From: Gibbula magus
Taxonomy: Eukaryota; Mollusca; Gastropoda; Trochida; Trochidae
Reading direction: 5' to 3'
DNA: 64,000 nucleotides
NCBI GenBank assembly: GCA_936450465.1
Contig: OW388289.1
Span: 81,113,093-81,177,092, forward strand
Shown: positions 55,601 to 64,000 of the stretch, one piece after another
Position numbering within the stretch: position 1 is the stretch's first letter
How the letters are laid out: each line of letters begins with the position of its first letter
The notes under the pieces: generated by a model
What the model saw: the letters and a program-made list of their open reading frames with translations, nothing else
What the model was told of the DNA's origin: nothing
The model's database searches: none
Translations under genes and position numbers: made by a program

Positions 55601-55832
55601 CCCTACCGCCAATTTGCACTAAGTTCAAATTGTTTCCATGGAAACCAGAAAAAATAAAAAATTCAGAATAACCAAAATAGCAAAAGGCACCACTCCACCA
55701 CTAGGTCTAACCACATACCAAGTTTCGGAAAGAAATACTTGATAGATTTTGAAATAGAGGCCGGAAAGGTCCCTACCCCCAATTTGCACTAAGTTCAAAT
55801 TGTTTCAATGGAAACCAGAAAAGAAAAAAAAT
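52697..55832 (+). repeat. 3.1-kb higher-order unit 3 (3,136 bp)
   Basis: Four GGAC repeats and a private 'cagccaatgagtctg' near 54,893. The last monomer of the preceding unit (ending just before 52,697) has 'gtttccatgg', like that before unit 1 and unlike the 'gtttcaatgg' before units 2, 4, 5 and 6. Confidence 0.95.
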
Positions 55833-58800
55833 AGAGCCATGGCCTCTGTAGCTCATCAGGAGATAATAAGTGGGGTATGTTATGGAGTGGACTTATTAGC
55901 AATGGTCAGATAATGGAATGTAGTAATAAGAATCTAGGTAGTGAAACGATTAAAGCAGTTTAAAAATATTTTGTTACCATAACTTTGCCAATCTGCTTTA
56001 TATATGTGTTGAAAGAGCAACACAAAGCTTTGAAATAAATTGCTGGTATCAAACATATAATAATGTGGTGGAGAGATCATACTATTTTTTAAGATCGTAC
56101 ACACATTATATAATAATGAATATACCGGGTACAATTCTTTGCATACAATTCACCACTGTAAGCTATTGCAATAATGGCCTGGGGCTGTAGAAGAAAATGA
56201 AAAAAACCTTTTTAGGTCATGACCCCTGCTAATTATTATCAAAATTGGTTACACATAAATCAACATTCGTTATGAATATCATACACCTTTGCATTATATT
56301 GTTTTAATTCTTAATTGCATTATGGCAATACCAACATTTATTACATAATGAATAGGAGCCTCAGTTTTTGAAAATCCCATTTCTCATAGGCTCCATTTCA
56401 ATACTTAATAAATTGGTGAATTCTTTTTTAGTAAATTCTATTCACCATTTCTTATAGGCTCCTTTTCAATATTTGATAAAATGGTGATATTCTATGAATA
56501 AATTCTTTTTTAGAGTCAGTGAAAAGCAGTCTCACGCACAGTCTATGATAACACGGTGCTGCACAGAAGTTTGAAGTAACCTGAAACCTCTGTGTAACTA
56601 TCAGTTTTCATTCTTCTGCCAGGAAGAGGTCAACACAATGCAATTACATAACATGCAGACACTGGACTCACAGCCAGTAAAATTTATATGTTAGATGCAG
56701 TTTTTCCTACAATTAATTATTTTTCTGTACTGGAGAAGATGATGAAAATAGGTGTGATGTCACAATCTCATATAGCTACTTCTTTTATAGTCCTATGTTA
56801 TCACCAGTCATCACTAGTCATATTCAGTTCACATATCTCATGTAAAATGAAAAAATTTAATTCCTCTTCAAGTTATTCCTTCAAAGGGTATTCAATAGTT
56901 CTCATTTCAAATAGATTCACATTAAACATGTCCATGATGTAGACATCTATCTCATTTCTTGTTCCTATTGAATAAAATTAACTGCAAAGTTAATAGAAAA
57001 CTAAATCAGTTATAAAGTATAAAATATGATATAAATAAGTTATACCAAATTGACTCGTACTGGAAATTCTCATTAATTAATTAATTAATTCTCCAAATAA
57101 TTACACTATATCATGAGATATTAAAAAACTCCATTATTTACTCTTAAATTACAAAGAACATAATATTAGATTTAATAAAAGATTCTGTATTAAGTCTTTA
57201 GAATACTTTTAGACTTGTGTACCTTTATCAGCAAATTCACTTGCAAAATACAAATAATTACTCATATGTGAAATGTGAGACAAAGATAAAATATGACTTA
57301 TAATTTTTGTTAGACCTCCAATTCTAAGTTTTTAATTCTAAATATCTCTTTTTCATCAGACATATTATATTCTCAAAGCACATGTTAGAACTCTCACATC
57401 AGAAAGATGAAATGCCTTTAACTCAGCTGTTTTCTTTAAAATTACCTCCCTTACCTACTTACTGATTGAAGTGCACATATAATCTCAGAAAGATGCTGTA
57501 AACTGAAATAGGCTTTTAGGTTATGATCCCTGTGACCCATATTTGGGGTCACAGACTCACCAAATTTACAATTTAGAATCCCTTACAGCCAAGGAGTCTG
57601 TACATAAAATTTCAGCTCGCTAGAGCCATTGGGACTGGAGATGAAGATGAAAATAGCATTTTAGGTCATTGCCTCTGTGACCCAATATTTGGGGTCTCAC
57701 TGTCACCAAATTTACAATTTAGAATCCCCTTCAGTCAAGGAGTATGTACATAAAATTTCAGCTCTCTACGTTCATTGGGACTGGAGAAGAAGATGAAAAT
57801 AGTTTTTTTTTAGGTAATGACCCCTGTGAGCCACACTTGGGGTCACAGGGTCACCAAATCTACAATTTAGAATCCCTTTCAGCCAAGGAGCCTGTACATA
57901 AAATTTCAGCTCTCTGGAGTCATTGGTTCTGGAGAAGAAGATGAAAATAGCTTTTAAGGTTATGACCCCTGTGACCCACATTTGGGGTCACAGGGTCACC
58001 AAATTTACAATTTAGTATCCCCTTCAGCCAAGGAGTCTGTACATTAAATTTCAGCTCTCTGGAGTCATTGGTTCTGGAGAAGAAGTCGAAAAAGCGAAAA
58101 GTTTACGGACGGACGGACGGACGCCATCCCATGCCATAAGCCCATCGGGCCTTTCAGGCCAGATGAGCTAAAAATTCAGAATAACCAAAATAGCAAAAGG
58201 CACCACTCCACCACTAGGTCTAACCACCAGTCTGATTAAAATTGACCTTGTTCCGAGGAATAAAATTTGCAAAATTTTGCATCTGCCGGGATACGAACAG
58301 GTTCTGTAGATTCCTCGCCACAAGGTCTGAGAACACCCCGTATAGGCGTGTGTTCAGAACCAGTTTAGCGCAGCCAAAACCCAGTCAAATAGCTGACCAA
58401 TCACATCATAGTATTTAAACGGTTGCGGTTTTGAAAGCATTCGGAACAGACAAAAGGATAGCTGTTTGGAGTTATCTGCCCCTAGTTTCTCGCACCGAAA
58501 GCATTTGTTGGGCATCTTTTGATTGGCTAGCTGAATTGCGCCCGAACACGCTAGTGTACGGGGTGCTTTCAGACGGTTTGGCGTGGAAACCCACGAACGA
58601 GTTCGTATCCCGGTAGATGCACTATTTTGCATTTTTTATTCCACGGAAAACAGTCGATTTTAATCAGACTGGTCTAACCACATACCAAGTTTCGTAAAGA
58701 AATACTAGATAGATTTTGAAACAGGCCGGAAAAGGCCCCCACCGCCAATTTGCACTAAGTTCAAATTGTTTCCATGGAAACCAGAAAAAATAAAAAATTC

Positions 58801-58968
58801 AGAATAACCAAAATAGCAAAAGGCACCACTCCACCACTAGGTCTAACCACATACCAAGTTTCGGAAAGAAATACTTGATAGATTTTGAAATAGAGGCCGG
58901 AAAGGTCCCTACCCCCAATTTGCACTAAGTTCAAATTGTTTCAATGGAAACCAGAAAAGAAAAAAAAT
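55833..58968 (+). repeat. 3.1-kb higher-order unit 4 (3,136 bp)
   Basis: Shares with unit 5 the variants 'cgccacaagg' (near 58,317) and 'ggcccccaccgcc' (near 58,733), which units 1-3 lack. Confidence 0.95.
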
Positions 58969-61900
58969 AGAGCCATGGCCTCTGTAGCTCATCAGGAGAT
59001 AATAAGTGGGGTATGTTATGGAGTGGACTTATTAGCAATGGTCAGATAATGGAATGTAGTAATAAGAATCTAGGTAGTGAAACGATTAAAGCAGTTTAAA
59101 AATATTTTGTTACCATAACTTTGCCAATCTGCTTTATATATGTGTTGAAAGAGCAACACAAAGCTTTGAAATAAATTGCTGGTATCAAACATATAATAAT
59201 GTGGTGGAGAGATCATACTATTTTTTAAGATCGTACACACATTATATAATAATGAATATACCGGGTACAATTCTTTGCATACAATTCACCACTGTAAGCT
59301 ATTGCAATAATGGCCTGGGGCTGTAGAAGAAAATGAAAAAAACCTTTTTAGGTCATGACCCCTGCTAATTATTATCAAAATTGGTTACACTTAAATCAAC
59401 ATTCGTTATGAATATCATACACCTTTGCATTATATTGTTTTAATTCTTAATTGCATTATGGCAATACCAACATTTATTACATAATGAATAGGAGCCTCAG
59501 TTTTTGAAAATCCCATTTCTCATAGGCTCCATTTCAATACTTAATAAATTGGTGAATTCTTTTTTAGTAAATTCTATTCACCATTTCTTATAGGCTCCTT
59601 TTCAATATTTGATAAAATGGTGATATTCTATGAATAAATTCTTTTTTAGAGTCAGTGAAAAGCAGTCTCACGCACAGTCTATGATAACACGGTGCTGCAC
59701 AGAAGTTTGAAGTAACCTGAAACCTCTGTGTAACTATCAGTTTTCATTCTTCTGCCAGGAAGAGGTCAACACAATGCAATTACATAACATGCAGACACTG
59801 GACTCACAGCCAGTAAAATTTATATGTTAGATGCAGTTTTTCCTACAATTAATTATTTTTCTGTACTGGAGAAGATGATGAAAATAGGTGTGATGTCACA
59901 ATCTCATATAGCTACTTCTTTTATAGTCCTATGTTATCACCAGTCATCACTAGTCATATTCAGTTCACATATCTCATGTAAAATGAAAAAATTTAATTCC
60001 TCTTCAAGTTATTCCTTCAAAGGGTATTCAATAGTTCTCATTTCAAATAGATTCACATTAAACATGTCCATGATGTAGACATCTATCTCATTTCTTGTTC
60101 CTATTGAATAAAATTAACTGCAAAGTTAATAGAAAACTAAATCAGTTATAAAGTATAAAATATGATATAAATAAGTTATACCAAATTGACTCGTACTGGA
60201 AATTCTCATTAATTAATTAATTAATTCTCCAAATAATTACACTATATCATGAGATATTAAAAAACTCCATTATTTACTCTTAAATTACAAAGAACATAAT
60301 ATTAGATTTAATAAAAGATTCTGTATTAAGTCTTTAGAATACTTTTAGACTTGTGTACCTTTATCAGCAAATTCACTTGCAAAATACAAATAATTACTCA
60401 TATGTGAAATGTGAGACAAAGATAAAATATGACTTATAATTTTTGTTAGACCTCCAATTCTAAGTTTTTAATTCTAAATATCTCTTTTTCATCAGACATA
60501 TTATATTCTCAAAGCACATGTTAGAACTCTCACATCAGAAAGATGAAATGCCTTTAACTCAGCTGTTTTCTTTAAAATTACCTCCCTTACCTACTTACTG
60601 ATTGAAGTGCACATATAATCTCAGAAAGATGCTGTAAACTGAAATAGGCTTTTAGGTTATGATCCCTGTGACCCATATTTGGGGTCACAGACTCACCAAA
60701 TTTACAATTTAGAATCCCTTACAGCCAAGGAGTCTGTACATAAAATTTCAGCTCGCTAGAGCCATTGGGACTGGAGATGAAGATGAAAATAGCATTTTAG
60801 GTCATTGCCTCTGTGACCCAATATTTGGGGTCTCACTGTCACCAAATTTACAATTTAGAATCCCCTTCAGTCAAGGAGTATGTACATAAAATTTCAGCTC
60901 TCTACGTTCATTGGGACTGGAGAAGAAGATGAAAATAGTTTTTTTTTAGGTAATGACCCCTGTGAGCCACACTTGGGGTCACAGGGTCACCAAATCTACA
61001 ATTTAGAATCCCTTTCAGCCAAGGAGCCTGTACATAAAATTTCAGCTCTCTGGAGTCATTGGTTCTGGAGAAGAAGATGAAAATAGCTTTTAAGGTTATG
61101 ACCCCTGTGACCCACATTTGGGGTCACAGGGTCACCAAATTTACAATTTAGTATCCCCTTCAGCCAAGGAGTCTGTACATTAAATTTCAGCTCTCTGGAG
61201 TCATTGGTTCTGGAGAAGAAGTCGAAAAAGCGAAAAGTTTACGGACGGACGGACGGACGCCATCCCATGCCATAAGCCCATCGGGCCTTTCAGGCCAGAT
61301 GAGCTAAAAATTCAGAATAACCAAAATAGCAAAAGGCACCACTCCACCACTAGGTCTAACCACCAGTCTGATTAAAATTGACCTTGTTCCGAGGAATAAA
61401 ATTTGCAAAATTTTGCATCTGCCGGGATACGAACAGGTTCTGTAGATTCCTCGCCACAAGGTCTGAGAACACCCCGTATAGGCGTGTGTTCAGAACCAGT
61501 TTAGCGCAGCCAAAACCCAGTCAAATAGCTGACCAATCACATCATAGTATTTAAACGGTTGCGGTTTTGAAAGCATTCGGAACAGACAAAAGGATAGCTG
61601 TTTGGAGTTATCTGCCCCTAGTTTCTCGCACCGAAAGCATTTGTTGGGCATCTTTTGATTGGCTAGCTGAATTGCGCCCGAACACGCTAGTGTACGGGGT
61701 GCTTTCAGACGGTTTGGCGTGGAAACCCACGAACGAGTTCGTATCCCGGTAGATGCACTATTTTGCATTTTTTATTCCACGGAAAACAGTCGATTTTAAT
61801 CAGACTGGTCTAACCACATACCAAGTTTCGTAAAGAAATACTAGATAGATTTTGAAACAGGCCGGAAAAGGCCCCCACCGCCAATTTGCACTAAGTTCAA

Positions 61901-62104
61901 ATTGTTTCCATGGAAACCAGAAAAAATAAAAAATTCAGAATAACCAAAATAGCAAAAGGCACCACTCCACCACTAGGTCTAACCACATACCAAGTTTCGG
62001 AAAGAAATACTTGATAGATTTTGAAATAGAGGCCGGAAAGGTCCCTACCCCCAATTTGCACTAAGTTCAAATTGTTTCAATGGAAACCAGAAAAGAAAAA
62101 AAAT
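58969..62104 (+). repeat. 3.1-kb higher-order unit 5 (3,136 bp)
   Basis: Has both unit-4 variants and also 'acacttaaatcaac' (near 59,389) in place of 'acacataaatcaac'. That variant is shared with unit 6. Confidence 0.95.
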
Positions 62105-64000
62105 AGAGCCATGGCCTCTGTAGCTCATCAGGAGATAATAAGTGGGGTATGTTATGGAGTGGACTTATTAGCAATGGTCAGATAATGGAATGTAGTAATA
62201 AGAATCTAGGTAGTGAAACGATTAAAGCAGTTTAAAAATATTTTGTTACCATAACTTTGCCAATCTGCTTTATATATGTGTTGAAAGAGCAACACAAAGC
62301 TTTGAAATAAATTGCTGGTATCAAACATATAATAATGTGGTGGAGAGATCATACTATTTTTTAAGATCGTACACACATTATATAATAATGAATATACCGG
62401 GTACAATTCTTTGCATACAATTCACCACTGTAAGCTATTGCAATAATGGCCTGGGGCTGTAGAAGAAAATGAAAAAAACCTTTTTAGGTCATGACCCCTG
62501 CTAATTATTATCAAAATTGGTTACACTTAAATCAACATTCGTTATGAATATCATACACCTTTGCATTATATTGTTTTAATTCTTAATTGCATTATGGCAA
62601 TACCAACATTTATTACATAATGAATAGGAGCCTCAGTTTTTGAAAATCCCATTTCTCATAGGCTCCATTTCAATACTTAATAAATTGGTGAATTCTTTTT
62701 TAGTAAATTCTATTCACCATTTCTTATAGGCTCCTTTTCAATATTTGATAAAATGGTGATATTCTATGAATAAATTCTTTTTTAGAGTCAGTGAAAAGCA
62801 GTCTCACGCACAGTCTATGATAACACGGTGCTGCACAGAAGTTTGAAGTAACCTGAAACCTCTGTGTAACTATCAGTTTTCATTCTTCTGCCAGGAAGAG
62901 GTCAACACAATGCAATTACATAACATGCAGACACTGGACTCACAGCCAGTAAAATTTATATGTTAGATGCAGTTTTTCCTACAATTAATTATTTTTCTGT
63001 ACTGGAGAAGATGATGAAAATAGGTGTGATGTCACAATCTCATATAGCTACTTCTTTTATAGTCCTATGTTATCACCAGTCATCACTAGTCATATTCAGT
63101 TCACATATCTCATGTAAAATGAAAAAATTTAATTCCTCTTCAAGTTATTCCTTCAAAGGGTATTCAATAGTTCTCATTTCAAATAGATTCACATTAAACA
63201 TGTCCATGATGTAGACATCTATCTCATTTCTTGTTCCTATTGAATAAAATTAACTGCAAAGTTAATAGAAAACTAAATCAGTTATAAAGTATAAAATATG
63301 ATATAAATAAGTTATACCAAATTGACTCGTACTGGAAATTCTCATTAATTAATTAATTAATTCTCCAAATAATTACACTATATCATGAGATATTAAAAAA
63401 CTCCATTATTTACTCTTAAATTACAAAGAACATAATATTAGATTTAATAAAAGATTCTGTATTAAGTCTTTAGAATACTTTTAGACTTGTGTACCTTTAT
63501 CAGCAAATTCACTTGCAAAATACAAATAATTACTCATATGTGAAATGTGAGACAAAGATAAAATATGACTTATAATTTTTGTTAGACCTCCAATTCTAAG
63601 TTTTTAATTCTAAATATCTCTTTTTCATCAGACATATTATATTCTCAAAGCACATGTTAGAACTCTCACATCAGAAAGATGAAATGCCTTTAACTCAGCT
63701 GTTTTCTTTAAAATTACCTCCCTTACCTACTTACTGATTGAAGTGCACATATAATCTCAGAAAGATGCTGTAAACTGAAATAGGCTTTTAGGTTATGATC
63801 CCTGTGACCCATATTTGGGGTCACAGACTCACCAAATTTACAATTTAGAATCCCTTACAGCCAAGGAGTCTGTACATAAAATTTCAGCTCGCTAGAGCCA
63901 TTGGGACTGGAGATGAAGATGAAAATAGCATTTTAGGTCATTGCCTCTGTGACCCAATATTTGGGGTCTCACTGTCACCAAATTTACAATTTAGAATCCC
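62105..64000 (+). repeat. 3.1-kb higher-order unit 6, cut by the window edge
   Basis: 1,896 bp of the tandem-core element part, carrying the 'acacttaaatcaac' variant (near 62,525). The array therefore continues beyond the window and its total copy number is unknown. Confidence 0.95.

Noticed and set aside
46738..63214. Repeated small open frames in the array (66, 84, 69, 92 and 61 codons, identical in each unit)
   Set aside because: They are conserved only because the DNA units are nearly identical. They show no domains or start context, and on both strands they overlap non-coding element and MITE sequence.

Overview
This window is animal nuclear DNA, most likely from a marine mollusc and probably a bivalve. 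The evidence is AT-rich sequence with spliced genes, a complete hydroxyacid-oxoacid transhydrogenase gene, and dense non-autonomous elements with tandem cores and GGAC/ACGG microsatellites of the pearl/CvA/DTC84 type known from bivalves. The species is not identified.

Layout. (1) 1-6.4 kb holds dispersed tandem-core elements and small MITEs but no gene. (2) 6,382-25,351, minus strand, is a complete 14-exon ADHFE1-type gene (457 aa). Its exon-11/exon-10 intron carries a full, coding-competent DIRS-type tyrosine-recombinase retrotransposon (8,230-14,884) in the gene's own orientation. Other introns hold a tRNA-derived SINE, two inverted copies of one MITE and two or more tandem-core elements. 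(3) 25.4-27.2 kb is a divergent intergenic space. (4) 27,160-37,745, plus strand, is a complete 8-exon gene for a 648-aa seven-pass membrane protein that resembles an invertebrate gustatory-receptor-like (Gr-like) chemoreceptor. Its introns contain two minisatellites, a LINE 3' fragment with a perfect 15-bp target duplication two bases from a splice donor, and a MITE. (5) 37.7-45.4 kb is intergenic with several repeat families. (6) 45,441-64,000 is tandem repeat: seven 171-bp monomers, followed by a higher-order array of 3.1-kb units, five complete and one cut by the window edge. Each unit combines a tandem-core element, two 171-bp monomers and a hAT-like MITE.

The two host genes are head to head about 1.8 kb apart. 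One is metabolic (probably mitochondrial) and the other is a putative receptor. No functional link is implied. Splice models were built by hand from GT/AG sites, and reading phase is continuous across every junction in both genes. The strongest observations are the DIRS element, whose internal complementary region is an exact reverse complement of its own joined ends, and the 3.1-kb array that grew from nested mobile elements.
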